From the NCBI GenBank assembly GCA_023266715.1, contig JAHFPK010000014.1, positions 1 through 21,257 on the forward strand: a stretch of DNA of 21,257 bases. The letters are read 5' to 3'. The stretch's first letter is position 1. Each line of letters opens with the position of its first letter. Position numbers and translations under genes: made by a program. Below, piece after piece: positions 13,285 to 21,114 of this stretch. This DNA comes from Hyphomicrobiales bacterium (GTDB lineage: Bacteria > Pseudomonadota > Alphaproteobacteria > Rhizobiales > Aestuariivirgaceae). The notes beneath the pieces are model-generated. The model was given only the letters and a program-made list of their open reading frames with translations, made no database searches and was not told the DNA's origin.

Positions 13285-13818
13285 TTACTTCTTCTTGCCT
13301 TCCTTGCGGAAGATATATTCGCCTGTGTATTTGACACCTTTGCCCTTGTAGGGCTCGGGGCCGCGATATTCACGGATTTCAGCCGCAATCTGGCCGACCC
13401 GTTGTTTGTCAATGCCGCTGATCACGATTTCAGTGGGCTTCGGCACCTTGATCTCGATTCCTGCCGGAACGTTGAAAGCCACGTCGTGGCTGTAACCCAG
13501 GTTCAGTTGCAGTACCTTGCCGTTAAGCGCCGCACGGTAGCCAACGCCGCTGATTTCCAAGGACTTGGAATAACCAACCGTCACACCCGTTACCAAATTG
13601 GCAACGAGGGTGCGTGACATGCCCCACGAGGAGCGCGCCAGCTTGGACTTGTCCTTCGGATCAACCTTGATCCCGCCAGGCTCCAACTTGGCCAGGACCT
13701 GATCATTCAGCACCACTTTCAACTCGCCTTTTGGCCCCTTCACGGAAACCACCTGGCCGTTCACCGACGCTGTTACACCAGCTGGAACTTGAACTGCTTT
13801 TTTACCGATACGAGACAT
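13285..13818 (-). CDS. rplF: 50S ribosomal protein L6
   Basis: 177 residues, the standard uL6 length: two similar domains near the factor-binding centre. MSRIGKKAVQVPAGV begins the protein, and the C-terminal signature region reads ADIREYRGPEPYKGKGVKY-like, here AAEIREYRGPEPYKGKGVKY. AAGGAA precedes the ATG, and 11 bases separate it from rpsH. Confidence 0.98.
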   Translation of the reverse strand: MSRIGKKAVQVPAGVTASVNGQVVSVKGPKGELKVVLNDQVLAKLEPGGIKVDPKDKSKLARSSWGMSRTLVANLVTGVTVGYSKSLEISGVGYRAALNGKVLQLNLGYSHDVAFNVPAGIEIKVPKPTEIVISGIDKQRVGQIAAEIREYRGPEPYKGKGVKYTGEYIFRKEGKKK

Positions 13819-13829
13819 TGCAACGTTCC

Positions 13830-14228
13830 TTAGAATACCGTGCAGAGAACTTCGCCACCCACATTCTGGGTACGAGCATCTGCATCAGACATAACGCCCT
13901 TCGGCGTTGACAGAATGGAAATTCCCATGCCGTTGAAAACGGTTGGAAGCGTGTCAACCGAAGCATAAACCCGGCGGCCCGGCTTCGATACGCGCTGGAG
14001 TTCGCGGATAACCGGCGCACCATCGAAATACTTCAATTCGATTTCGATTTCGGCTTTGCCCGAGCCCTGCTGCACCGTGGCAAAGCCGCGGATAAAGCCT
14101 TCGTGCTGAAGCACTTCAAGCACGCGCTCGCGCAGCCGCGATGCCGGTGAAGACACCTTGGACTTGCCGCGTTCCTGCGCATTGCGGATGCGGGTCAGCA
14201 AATCGCCGATCGGATCACTTGCACTCAT
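13830..14228 (-). CDS. rpsH: 30S ribosomal protein S8
   Basis: 132 residues. uS8 binds the central domain of 16S rRNA and, in enterobacteria, represses the spc operon by binding its mRNA. SDPIGDLLTRIRNAQERGK opens the protein and the C-terminal GMGISILSTPKGVMSDADAR is the conserved RNA-binding part. AAGGAG stands before the ATG. No obvious copy of the E. coli S8 target was recognised by eye near rplE. Confidence 0.98.
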   Translation of the reverse strand: MSASDPIGDLLTRIRNAQERGKSKVSSPASRLRERVLEVLQHEGFIRGFATVQQGSGKAEIEIELKYFDGAPVIRELQRVSKPGRRVYASVDTLPTVFNGMGISILSTPKGVMSDADARTQNVGGEVLCTVF

Positions 14229-14257
14229 ATCTCAGTCTCCTTGTCCGTCCGTTCGCC

Positions 14258-14563
14258 CTACCAGCTCGACTTGACCATGCCAGGAACCATGCCTTGGTTA
14301 GCCAATTCACGAAGAGCCAGACGTGACACTTTCAATTTCCTGTAGAACGCCCGCGGCCTGCCGGTAATTTCGCAGCGGTTGCGAATGCGGTTCTTGGCCG
14401 AATTGCGCGGCATTGCGGCAAGCTTGATCTGGGCCGTGAAACGCTCTTCCATCGAGATCTTCTTGTCCTGCGTAATCGCTTTCAGGCGCTTGCGCTTGGC
14501 CGCGAATTGCTTCACCAGCCGCCTGCGTTTTTCGTTCTTCTCTACCGAGCTCGTTTTTGCCAT
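14258..14563 (-). CDS. rpsN: 30S ribosomal protein S14 (zinc-free form)
   Basis: 101 residues, the long, zinc-independent type of uS14: RNRCEITGRPRAFYRKLKVS has the family motif but lacks the paired CxxC motifs of the short zinc form. The protein sits in the head of the small subunit. GAGGAAG precedes the ATG. It is 29 bases after rplE and 29 before rpsH. Confidence 0.98.
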   Translation of the reverse strand: MAKTSSVEKNEKRRRLVKQFAAKRKRLKAITQDKKISMEERFTAQIKLAAMPRNSAKNRIRNRCEITGRPRAFYRKLKVSRLALRELANQGMVPGMVKSSW

Positions 14564-14592
14564 ATGGGCTTCCTCAGTGGTCCAGTTTGTTC

Positions 14593-15264
14593 TTAGGCAG
14601 CTTTGCGTGTGCTGCGGCGGAACGGGAAATTAAATGCGTCAATCAGGGCACGGGCTTCATCGTCCGTGCGGGCCGATGTACAAATCACGATGTCGAGACC
14701 CCAAATCCGGTCAATCTTGTCATAATCGATTTCCGGGAAAATCAGGTGCTCCTTGATGCCCAGGGCATAGTTGCCACGGCCATCAAAGCTGCGGTCGGAA
14801 AGGCCGCGAAAGTCACGTACACGTGGCAACGCGATAGTGATGAGCCTGTCTAGGAACTCATACATCCGCACCTTGCGCAGCGTTACCTTGGCTCCGATTG
14901 CCAGGTTCTCGCGAATCTTGAACTGGGCAATGGCCTTTTTCGACTTCGTAATGACCACCTTCTGGCCGGCAATCTTCTCAAGTTCGGCGGCAGCAACCTG
15001 CACCAGCTTAGAATCCTGAGTAGCCTCGCCAATGCCCATGTTGAGCACAATCTTGGTCACCTTCGGCACTTCCATCACGTTCTTGTAGCCGAATTGTTCA
15101 ATCAGCTTTGGCCGGATCACCTCGTCATAGTGTTGGCGAAGGCGCGGCACATAGCCTTCCGGCAGCTTGGCAACCTTGCCAGACGGCCTTTCAGCAGCTT
15201 CTGCTTTCTTCGGGGCCTTGGCCTGCTTTGCAGGCTTTGCCTTGACTTCTTTTTCGTCAGCCAT
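14593..15264 (-). CDS. rplE: 50S ribosomal protein L5 with Lys/Ala-rich N-terminal extension
   Basis: 223 residues; uL5 carries 5S rRNA in the central protuberance and touches the P-site tRNA. The canonical part begins at about residue 40 (YVPRLRQHYDEVIRPKL) and includes VLNMGIGEA, AIGAKVTLRKVRMYEFLDRL and FDGRGNYALGIKEH. The first 36 or so residues are Lys/Ala/Glu-rich and absent from E. coli L5 (179 aa). The ATG at 15264 is chosen because GGGGAGG lies seven bases upstream and it overlaps the rplX stop by eight bases (ATGGCTGA); an earlier in-frame ATG (15309) lies inside rplX. Confidence 0.96.
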   Translation of the reverse strand: MADEKEVKAKPAKQAKAPKKAEAAERPSGKVAKLPEGYVPRLRQHYDEVIRPKLIEQFGYKNVMEVPKVTKIVLNMGIGEATQDSKLVQVAAAELEKIAGQKVVITKSKKAIAQFKIRENLAIGAKVTLRKVRMYEFLDRLITIALPRVRDFRGLSDRSFDGRGNYALGIKEHLIFPEIDYDKIDRIWGLDIVICTSARTDDEARALIDAFNFPFRRSTRKAA

Positions 15265-15580
15265 CGATGACCTCCCCAGAGCGCTTGGCAAAACGTACTT
15301 TCTTGCCATCGCCGAGTGTCTTGTAGCCTACGCGGGTTGGCTTCCCGTCCTTGGGATCGCGCAGGGCCAGGTTGGAAATTTGTATCGGCATGTCCTTGTT
15401 GACAATGCCGCCTTCTTGACTTGCTGTTTGCCGCGTATGCCTACGCGACACGTTGATGCCGCCGACCACAGCTCGGTTCTCGGCAGGATTCACGCGGACA
15501 ACTTCGCCCTGCTTGCCCTTGTCCTTGCCCGTAATGACGACAACCTTGTCGCCCTTCCTGATTTTAAATTTCGCCGACAT
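15257..15580 (-). CDS. rplX: 50S ribosomal protein L24
   Basis: 107 residues. uL24 starts large-subunit assembly. The KOW motif is visible as IRKGDKVVVITGKDKGKQGE near the start, with NVSRRHTRQT and KTLGDGKKVRFAKRSGEVID later. The ATG at 15580 shares one base with the rplN stop (TGATG); GGAGG lies seven bases upstream. A GTG one codon earlier is possible but has a spacing of only four. Confidence 0.97.
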   Translation of the reverse strand: MSAKFKIRKGDKVVVITGKDKGKQGEVVRVNPAENRAVVGGINVSRRHTRQTASQEGGIVNKDMPIQISNLALRDPKDGKPTRVGYKTLGDGKKVRFAKRSGEVIDG

Positions 15581-15948
15581 CACAATACCTCCGGCGCCAG
15601 AGAAATGATTTTCATTTGGTTCTTGCCGCGCAGTTCACGGGGCACCGGCCCGAAAATGCGCGTGCCCACGGGCTCGCCCTGGGGGTTGATCAGAACCGCC
15701 GCATTGCGGTCAAAGCGGATGGTGGAGCCATCGGCGCGGCGAATGTCCTTTGCCGTGCGCACCACGATAGCCTTCATCACGCTACCCTTCTTCACGCGTC
15801 CGCGTGGAATGGCTTCCTTGACCGAGACAACGATCACATCGCCAATCGAGGCATAGCGCCGCTTGGAGCCGCCGAGCACCTTGATGCATTGCACGCGCCT
15901 GGCGCCGGAATTGTCGGCGACATCGAGGTTAGTTTCTTGCTGGATCAT
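15580..15948 (-). CDS. rplN: 50S ribosomal protein L14
   Basis: 122 residues, the exact usual length for uL14, which forms a bridge to the small subunit and is the binding site of the silencing factor RsfS. MIQQETNLDVADNSGAR and the KVLGGSKRRYASIGDVI region are diagnostic; RIFGPVPRELR is near the end. It heads the spc section after a 47-base gap from rpsQ in which no promoter or hairpin is evident. Confidence 0.98.
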   Translation of the reverse strand: MIQQETNLDVADNSGARRVQCIKVLGGSKRRYASIGDVIVVSVKEAIPRGRVKKGSVMKAIVVRTAKDIRRADGSTIRFDRNAAVLINPQGEPVGTRIFGPVPRELRGKNQMKIISLAPEVL

Positions 15949-15995
15949 AAGATCACCTGTTTACCTGGAGCACGGACTGCCCGCTTGTCCTTTGC

Positions 15996-16244
15996 TTATG
16001 CTTGGCCAGCAGCCACTTTTTCGAGAAGCGTCCAGCGCTTCTGCTTCGAAAGTGGCCGAGTTTCTTCGATGCGCACAACATCGCCCGTCTTGGCGGTGTT
16101 GCCCTCATCATGGGCATGATACTTCTTGGAAAGACGCACGGTTTTTTTCAAAACCGGATGGCGCAGGCGGCGTTCGACCTTGACCACGATGGTCTTGTCG
16201 TTCTTGTCGCTCACTACCACGCCTTCGAGAACGCGTTTCGGCAT
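15996..16244 (-). CDS. rpsQ: 30S ribosomal protein S17
   Basis: 82 residues. uS17 is an early-binding OB-fold protein of the small subunit body. MPKRVLEGVVVSDKNDKTIV, the RLRHPVLKKTVRLSKKYHAH core and GDVVRIEETRPLSKQKRW match the family. TAGGAGA precedes the ATG. It ends the S10 section of the cluster. Confidence 0.98.
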   Translation of the reverse strand: MPKRVLEGVVVSDKNDKTIVVKVERRLRHPVLKKTVRLSKKYHAHDEGNTAKTGDVVRIEETRPLSKQKRWTLLEKVAAGQA

Positions 16245-16255
16245 CTTCTATTCTC

Positions 16256-16450
16256 CTACTTCGCCGCAGAGGCCAATGACTGCACCGTCTTGAGACGGGC
16301 GATGTCACGGCGAATCTGCCTGATACGCGATGTGTTTTCGACTTGGCCGGAAGCCCTCTGGAAGCGCATGTTGAACTGCTCCTTCTTGAGCTTCAGGACT
16401 TCGTCCTTTACCTGGTCCGGGGTCATGACTTTGACGTCACTCATTTTCAT
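16256..16450 (-). CDS. rpmC: 50S ribosomal protein L29
   Basis: 64 residues, two helices; uL29 lies near the exit of the peptide tunnel and forms part of the docking site for trigger factor and SRP. KKEQFNMRFQRASGQVENTS and RQIRRDIARLKTV are the family pattern. GGGAG lies nine bases before the ATG at 16450; a second ATG two codons later would also serve. Confidence 0.97.
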   Translation of the reverse strand: MKMSDVKVMTPDQVKDEVLKLKKEQFNMRFQRASGQVENTSRIRQIRRDIARLKTVQSLASAAK

Positions 16451-16465
16451 CTTTCAAGGCTCCCC

Positions 16466-16879
16466 TTATTCGCCAAGGCGCGCAACAAAGCGCGTCTTGA
16501 TTGGAAGTTTTGCCGCTGCCAGCAGCAGCGAATGCTCGGCAACCGTCTTCGGCACGCCGTCCACTTCAAAAATCACGCGGCCTGGCTTGACCCGCGCTGC
16601 CCAGTATTCGGTCGATCCCTTGCCTGAACCCATACGAACTTCCGCTGGTTTCTTCGACACGGGAACGTCCGGGAACACGCGGATCCAGATGCGGCCGGCA
16701 CGCTTCATGCCACGCGCCAGTGCACGGCGCGCCGCTTCGATCTGGCGGGCGGTCAGGCGGTCAGGCTCCGTTGCCTTCAATCCAAAAGCGCCGAAATCAA
16801 GCGTGTTGCAGCTTGTCGACTTGCCATGGATACGGCCCTTGTGGGCCTTCCGGAACTTTGTTTTCTTTGGTTGCAACAT
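16466..16879 (-). CDS. rplP: 50S ribosomal protein L16
   Basis: 137 residues. uL16 organises the A-site tRNA binding region of the large subunit. MLQPKKTKFRKAHKGRIHGK, ARRALARGMKRAGRIWIRVF and KPAEVRMGSGKGSTEYWAAR are highly conserved signatures, including the loop that reaches the peptidyl transferase centre. GAGG lies upstream of the ATG. The gap to rpsC is 18 bases. Confidence 0.98.
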   Translation of the reverse strand: MLQPKKTKFRKAHKGRIHGKSTSCNTLDFGAFGLKATEPDRLTARQIEAARRALARGMKRAGRIWIRVFPDVPVSKKPAEVRMGSGKGSTEYWAARVKPGRVIFEVDGVPKTVAEHSLLLAAAKLPIKTRFVARLGE

Positions 16880-16897
16880 AGTAGCTTACCTCAAACC

Positions 16898-17611
16898 TCA
16901 GTTCGCGCCGTCACGGTCGCGGCGAGGACGTTGTCCACTGTCAGGCGTTTCAGCCATGCGCTTGTCCTGCGCCATCGGATCATGCTCAAGGATTTCACCC
17001 TTGAAGATCCAGACCTTCACACCATTGGTGCCGTAGGCCGTGTGGGCCGTCGCAACACCGTAATCAATATCTGCACGCAGCGTGTGCAGGGGAACGCGTC
17101 CCTCGCGGTACCACTCAACGCGGGCAATTTCCGCCCCGCCAAGACGGCCCGAACAGGTAATCTTGATGCCTTCCGCACCCATGCGTTGGGCCGACTGCAC
17201 CGAACGCTTCATCGCCCGGCGGAACGCCACGCGGCGTTCGAGCTGCTGTGCAATGCTCTCGGCAACAAGTGTTGCGTCAACTTCCGGCTTCCTGATTTCA
17301 ACGATGTTCAGATGAACTTCTGAACCCGTCATGTCGGCAACCTTCTTGCGCAGCTTTTCGATGTCAGCGCCCTTCTTGCCGATCACCACGCCCGGACGGG
17401 CCGAGTAAATCGTCACCCGGCACTTCTTGTGCGGACGCTCGATCAGAACCTTGGCAACGCCAGCCTGCTTGAGCTCGGTCTTGAGATAGCTGCGGATGCC
17501 CATGTCTTCGTGCAGGAGCTTTCCATATTCCCGGCTGTTCGCATACCAGCGCGAGTCCCAGGTCCGGTTAATGCCCAGACGCAGACCAATCGGATTGACT
17601 TTCTGACCCAT
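16898..17611 (-). CDS. rpsC: 30S ribosomal protein S3
   Basis: 237 residues. uS3 lines the mRNA entry tunnel and contributes to helicase activity. It begins MGQKVNPIGLRLG, has a type II KH domain with the GxxG loop at residues 78-81 (VVIGKKGAD), and the conserved C-terminal stretch SGRLGGAEIARVEWYREGRV. The C-terminal tail is charged (RPRRDRDG). The ATG at 17611 overlaps the rplV stop by one base (TAATG) with GGAGG seven bases upstream, so a longer in-frame reading is rejected. Confidence 0.98.
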   Translation of the reverse strand: MGQKVNPIGLRLGINRTWDSRWYANSREYGKLLHEDMGIRSYLKTELKQAGVAKVLIERPHKKCRVTIYSARPGVVIGKKGADIEKLRKKVADMTGSEVHLNIVEIRKPEVDATLVAESIAQQLERRVAFRRAMKRSVQSAQRMGAEGIKITCSGRLGGAEIARVEWYREGRVPLHTLRADIDYGVATAHTAYGTNGVKVWIFKGEILEHDPMAQDKRMAETPDSGQRPRRDRDGAN

Positions 17612-17991
17612 TAAGCGGCCTCCTTCACTTCGCGAACAATGATCGTCAGTTCGCTGAAGAATTTCTCGATTCTGCCAACGCGGCCACGGGCGCCTGGCAT
17701 AAAGCGCTTCATCACCAAATTCTTGCCAACCCAAGCTTCGGCCACAACGAGATTGTTGATGTCGAGGTCATGGTTGTTTTCGGCATTCGCAATGGCTGAC
17801 TCGAGCGTCTTCTTCACGTCTTTCGCAATGCGGCGGCGTGAGAAGGTGAGTTCGGCCAAAGCCTTGGACGCGGTCATGCCACGGATAATGGTGGCCAACT
17901 CGTTCAATTTGCGCGGGCTGATGCGGATAGACCGGGTCACGGCCTTTGCCTCATTGTCAGCGAGCGAGCGTTTTCTTACTGGTTTGCTCAT
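17611..17991 (-). CDS. rplV: 50S ribosomal protein L22
   Basis: 126 residues. uL22 extends a hairpin into the peptide exit tunnel; mutations there can give macrolide resistance in other bacteria. The tunnel loop region reads RFMPGARGRVGRIEK. The N-terminus has about 13 extra residues before AKAVTRSIRISPRKLNELA. The ATG overlaps the rpsS stop by four bases (ATGA). Confidence 0.98.
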   Translation of the reverse strand: MSKPVRKRSLADNEAKAVTRSIRISPRKLNELATIIRGMTASKALAELTFSRRRIAKDVKKTLESAIANAENNHDLDINNLVVAEAWVGKNLVMKRFMPGARGRVGRIEKFFSELTIIVREVKEAA

Positions 17992-18278
17992 GGTGTTGGA
18001 GCCTTCGTTGCTTTCTTGTCTGCTGCCGAGTGGGCCCGGAACGTCCGTGTCGGTGCGAATTCACCAAGCTTGTGCCCAACCATTTCTTCCGAAATGTTTA
18101 CGGGAATGAACTTGTTGCCGTTGTGTACCTGGAACGTAAGTCCCACGAACTGCGGCAGAATTGTCGAGCGGCGGCTCCATGTCTTGATCGCTGAATGACG
18201 GCCGGCTGCGCGCGCAACATCAGCCTTCTTCAGAATATATCCGTCTACAAATGGGCCTTTCCAGGACGAACGTGCCAC
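17988..18278 (-). CDS. rpsS: 30S ribosomal protein S19
   Basis: 96 residues, near the usual 92. uS19 is in the head of the small subunit and pairs with S13. ARSSWKGPFVDGYILKKA, KTWSRRSTILPQFVGLTF and GHKLGEFAPTRTFRAH are diagnostic. The start is GTG at 18278 with GAGG about seven bases before it. It follows rplB by ten bases. Confidence 0.98.
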   Translation of the reverse strand: MARSSWKGPFVDGYILKKADVARAAGRHSAIKTWSRRSTILPQFVGLTFQVHNGNKFIPVNISEEMVGHKLGEFAPTRTFRAHSAADKKATKAPTP

Positions 18279-18288
18279 GGGCTACCTC

Positions 18289-19119
18289 TTACTGCGATTT
18301 CTTGCGATCGTGGCGGCTGCGCACGATGAACTTGTTGGTTGACTTGTTGGAACGGGTCTTCTTGCCCTTTGTCGGCTTGCCCCAGGGTGTTGCCCAGTGC
18401 TTGCCGCCATTGGTACGGCCGCCGTTTGGATGGTCGACGGGGTTGCGTGCAATACCACGCGAAACCGAACGTGCACCCTTCCACCGGGCGCGACCGGCCT
18501 TGCCGATCACTTCATTGATATGGTCCGGATTGGAAACCGCGCCAACCGTCGCCATGCAGGCGGCATCTACCATGCGGGTTTCGCCGGACTTGAGCTTGAG
18601 AAGTGCAAATCCCTGATCGCGGCCAGCAACCATGGCATAGGTGCCAGCAGAGCGCGCCAGTGAACCACCCTTGCCGGGCTTGGTTTCCACGTTGTGGACA
18701 ATCGTGCCCACCGGCATGGCGCCCAGTGGCATGGCATTGCCGGGCTTCACGTCAACCGATTGACCGGAAACAACCTGATCACCAACCGCCAAACGCTGCG
18801 GCGCCAGAATGTAGGAAAGCTCGCCATCGGCATACTTGATCAGGGCGATGAATGCCGTCCGGTTCGGATCATACTCAACCCGCTCTACCGTAGCGGCAAC
18901 ATCAAACTTCGCGCGGCGGAAATCCACCAGACGGTAAGCCGTCTTGTGGCCGCCACCCTTGCGCCGCGAGGTAATGCGGCCCGTGTTGCCACGGCCGCCA
19001 TTCTTGTTCTGGCCTTCCACGAGGGCCTTGACCGGGCCGCCCTTCCACAATTGGCTGCGGTCCACCTGGATGAGGTGGCGGCGGCCTGGACTAGTCGGTT
19101 TGAATGTTTTGAGAGCCAT
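18289..19119 (-). CDS. rplB: 50S ribosomal protein L2 with altered C-terminal signature
   Basis: 276 residues. uL2 is needed for subunit joining and peptidyl transfer. MALKTFKPTSPGRRHLI, RNNTGRITSRRKGGGHK-like text and VGAVSNPDHINEVIGKAGRA are standard. The C-terminal signature differs from the usual form: where most bacteria have MNPVDHPHGGGEGR, this protein reads RNPVDHPNGGRTNGG, losing about three residues, replacing the second His with Asn, and having Ser in place of the usual Pro before SRGIARN. The first His (E. coli His229) is kept. The DNA reads cleanly through 18410-18450, with no sign of a frameshift. Confidence 0.97.
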   Translation of the reverse strand: MALKTFKPTSPGRRHLIQVDRSQLWKGGPVKALVEGQNKNGGRGNTGRITSRRKGGGHKTAYRLVDFRRAKFDVAATVERVEYDPNRTAFIALIKYADGELSYILAPQRLAVGDQVVSGQSVDVKPGNAMPLGAMPVGTIVHNVETKPGKGGSLARSAGTYAMVAGRDQGFALLKLKSGETRMVDAACMATVGAVSNPDHINEVIGKAGRARWKGARSVSRGIARNPVDHPNGGRTNGGKHWATPWGKPTKGKKTRSNKSTNKFIVRSRHDRKKSQ

Positions 19120-19134
19120 TTTCTATCTCACCAC

Positions 19135-19428
19135 TCAGAGGCCAGTTGTCACATCAAGCCGCTGACCTTCTTCGAGGGTCACATAGGCGCGCTTGACATC
19201 GCTCAAGGTGGCAAGCTGGCCCTTGAAACGGCGCTGCTTGCCCTTGCGGATTAAAGTATTCACAGATTTAACCTTCACGCCAAAAAGCCCTTCAATGGCC
19301 TTCTTGATCGCAGGCTTCGTCGCATCCCGCGCCACGTTGAACACAATCTGGTTGTGCTCGGAAACCAGGGTTCCCTTTTCCGTGATCGCAGGACTGCGAA
19401 TGATATTGTAAAAATGTTCTTTGCTCAT
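19135..19428 (-). CDS. rplW: 50S ribosomal protein L23
   Basis: 97 residues. uL23 stands at the peptide tunnel exit and is the docking point of trigger factor and SRP. YNIIRSPAITEKGTLVSE, NQIVFNVARDATKPAIKKAI and VKVKSVNTLIRKGKQRRFKG are the family pattern. The ATG overlaps the rplD stop by four bases (ATGA). Confidence 0.98.
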   Translation of the reverse strand: MSKEHFYNIIRSPAITEKGTLVSEHNQIVFNVARDATKPAIKKAIEGLFGVKVKSVNTLIRKGKQRRFKGQLATLSDVKRAYVTLEEGQRLDVTTGL

Positions 19429-20045
19429 TTGAAGCGCGCCTCCAGGGCTTCGACGGCAGCTTTGGTCAGAACCAAATTCTTCCGGCGCAGGATGTCGTAG
19501 ACATTGATGCCCTGCACTGGCAGCACATCAATGTTGGGAATGTTGCGGGCCGCGCTGGCGAAACCTTCGTTCAGCGTTGCGCCGTCAATGATCAGCGCAT
19601 TCACCCAGCCAAGCTTTGCAAAAGCCGCCTGAATGAACTTCGTCTTGGCTTCCTTCACTTCGGCCTTGTCGATGATGATGATCTCGGAAGCCTTGGCCTT
19701 GGTCGAAAGTGCATGGCGCAAACCAAGGGCGCGGACCTTCTTGTTCAGCGTGGTTTCATGGCTGCGGAAACGGGGACCGAAGGCCTTGCCGCCGCCCACG
19801 AAAATGCCAGCCTTGCGCGAACCGTGCCGAGCCGTGCCGCCACCTTTTTGGTTGCCCAGCTTCTTTGTCGTGCGGTTGATTTCACCGCGCGACTTGGCCT
19901 GATGGGTGCCCTGTTGGCGCTTGTTGAGCTGCCACTGGATAACCCGGTGAATAATGTCAACGCGAGGCTCAAGACCGAAAATATGGTCCGCCAGCTCAAC
20001 CGAGCCTGCCTTTTTTGCGTCAATTGTTTGAACGTCGGCTTTCAT
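19425..20045 (-). CDS. rplD: 50S ribosomal protein L4
   Basis: 206 residues. uL4 has a globular domain and a loop reaching into the exit tunnel, recognised here by KLGNQKGGGTARHGSRKAGI and GGGKAFGPRFR; GLRHALSTKAK follows. In E. coli L4 also represses the S10 operon, but the promoter and leader of this operon are outside the window. AAGG precedes the ATG, seven bases after rplC. Confidence 0.98.
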   Translation of the reverse strand: MKADVQTIDAKKAGSVELADHIFGLEPRVDIIHRVIQWQLNKRQQGTHQAKSRGEINRTTKKLGNQKGGGTARHGSRKAGIFVGGGKAFGPRFRSHETTLNKKVRALGLRHALSTKAKASEIIIIDKAEVKEAKTKFIQAAFAKLGWVNALIIDGATLNEGFASAARNIPNIDVLPVQGINVYDILRRKNLVLTKAAVEALEARFK

Positions 20046-20052
20046 CTGAGCC

Positions 20053-20769
20053 TTACTCCTTCACAGCTTCTGGCGCTGCGGCAGCCACAGCAACCGGGGC
20101 CTTGAAGGCGCCGGGCTTTGGAGCCGCATCTGGAAGCTTGCGCTTAACTGCGTCACGAACCGAAACCCAGCCGCCTTTGCCGCCGGGAACTGAGCCCTTC
20201 AGCATGATGAGGCCGCGATCCTTGTCGGTGCGAACAACAACGATGTTCTGTGTTGTAACCGTTTCCGAACCTAGATGACCGGGCATCTTCTTGTTCTTGA
20301 ACACCTTGCCCGGATCCTGACGGTTACCCGTCGAACCGATTGAGCGGTGGCTCACCGAAACACCGTGCGTGGCGCGAAGCCCGCTGAAATTCCAGCGCTT
20401 CATGCCGCCCTGAAAGCCCTTGCCGAGCGAAGTACCGGTCACATCGACGAACTGTCCGGCCACGAAGTGATCAACCGTCACTTCCGAACCAACCGGCATC
20501 GTGTTGTCGGGGCTCACGCGGAACTCCTGCAACTTGCGCTTGGGTTCCACCTTGGCAGCCGCAAAGTGACCGCGCTCAGCTTTCGACAGGCGCTTGATCT
20601 TTGCAACGCCAACACCCAGCTGAACCGCTGTGTAGCCGTGCTTTTCATTCGTCTTTTGCGCAACAACTTGGCAATTGTCCACCTTCAACACGGTAACTGG
20701 AACAACTGTTCCTTCTTCCGTGTAGATCCGTGTCATTCCCAGTTTTACGGCGATGAGGCCAGAACGCAT
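20053..20769 (-). CDS. rplC: 50S ribosomal protein L3
   Basis: 238 residues. uL3 initiates large-subunit assembly and reaches the peptidyl transferase centre. MRSGLIAVKLGMTRIYTEEG is the start, FQGGMKRWNFSGLRATHGVS the signature, and GSTGNRQDPGKVFKNKKMPG the central loop, whose Gln is the usual methylation target of PrmB. The last 28 or so residues form an Ala/Pro-rich tail. The ATG at 20769 follows AGGAGA by seven bases; an in-frame longer version would run into the gap after rpsJ without a better site. Confidence 0.97.
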   Translation of the reverse strand: MRSGLIAVKLGMTRIYTEEGTVVPVTVLKVDNCQVVAQKTNEKHGYTAVQLGVGVAKIKRLSKAERGHFAAAKVEPKRKLQEFRVSPDNTMPVGSEVTVDHFVAGQFVDVTGTSLGKGFQGGMKRWNFSGLRATHGVSVSHRSIGSTGNRQDPGKVFKNKKMPGHLGSETVTTQNIVVVRTDKDRGLIMLKGSVPGGKGGWVSVRDAVKRKLPDAAPKPGAFKAPVAVAAAAPEAVKE

Positions 20770-20791
20770 CGCTACTCTCCTAATGCCCGCC

Positions 20792-21100
20792 TTAGAGCTT
20801 GATTTCAACATCAACACCTGCAGCCAGGTCGAGCTTCATCAAAGCATCGACTGTCTGCGGGGTTGGATCGACTATGTCTAACAGACGACGGTGCGTCCGC
20901 ATCTCGAACTGTTCACGGCTCTTCTTGTCAACGTGCGGCGAGCGGTTCACGGTGAACTTCTCGATACGTGTTGGCAGGGGAACGGGCCCACGCACTTGTG
21001 CGCCCGTACGTTTTGCCGTGTTCACGATCTCGCGCGTTGACGTATCGAGAATGCGATGGTCATACGCTTTGAGACGGATACGGATGTTTTGTCGTTGCAT
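20792..21100 (-). CDS. rpsJ: 30S ribosomal protein S10
   Basis: 102 residues, the normal length of uS10 (NusE), which works in the small subunit head and in NusB-dependent antitermination. QNIRIRLKAYDHRILDTSTR and GPVPLPTRIEKFTVNRSPHV are diagnostic. The gene starts 14 bases after the tuf stop, showing that in this organism the S10 cluster is joined to the str operon end, with no promoter in the gap. Confidence 0.98.
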   Translation of the reverse strand: MQRQNIRIRLKAYDHRILDTSTREIVNTAKRTGAQVRGPVPLPTRIEKFTVNRSPHVDKKSREQFEMRTHRRLLDIVDPTPQTVDALMKLDLAAGVDVEIKL

Positions 21101-21114
21101 CTTCGTAACCTGCC

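Noticed and set aside
15265..15309. Longer rplE start (15 more residues)
   Set aside because: It lies inside rplX and has no ribosome binding site, while the ATG at 15264 has GGGGAGG upstream.
16002..17036. 344-residue plus-strand frame opposite rpsQ, rpmC, rplP and rpsC
   Set aside because: Long only because ribosomal genes on the other strand have biased codons; it spans several true genes and shows no domain.
17612..17734. Longer rpsC start (41 more residues)
   Set aside because: The extra part lies inside rplV, and MGQKVNPIGLR is the universal start of S3.
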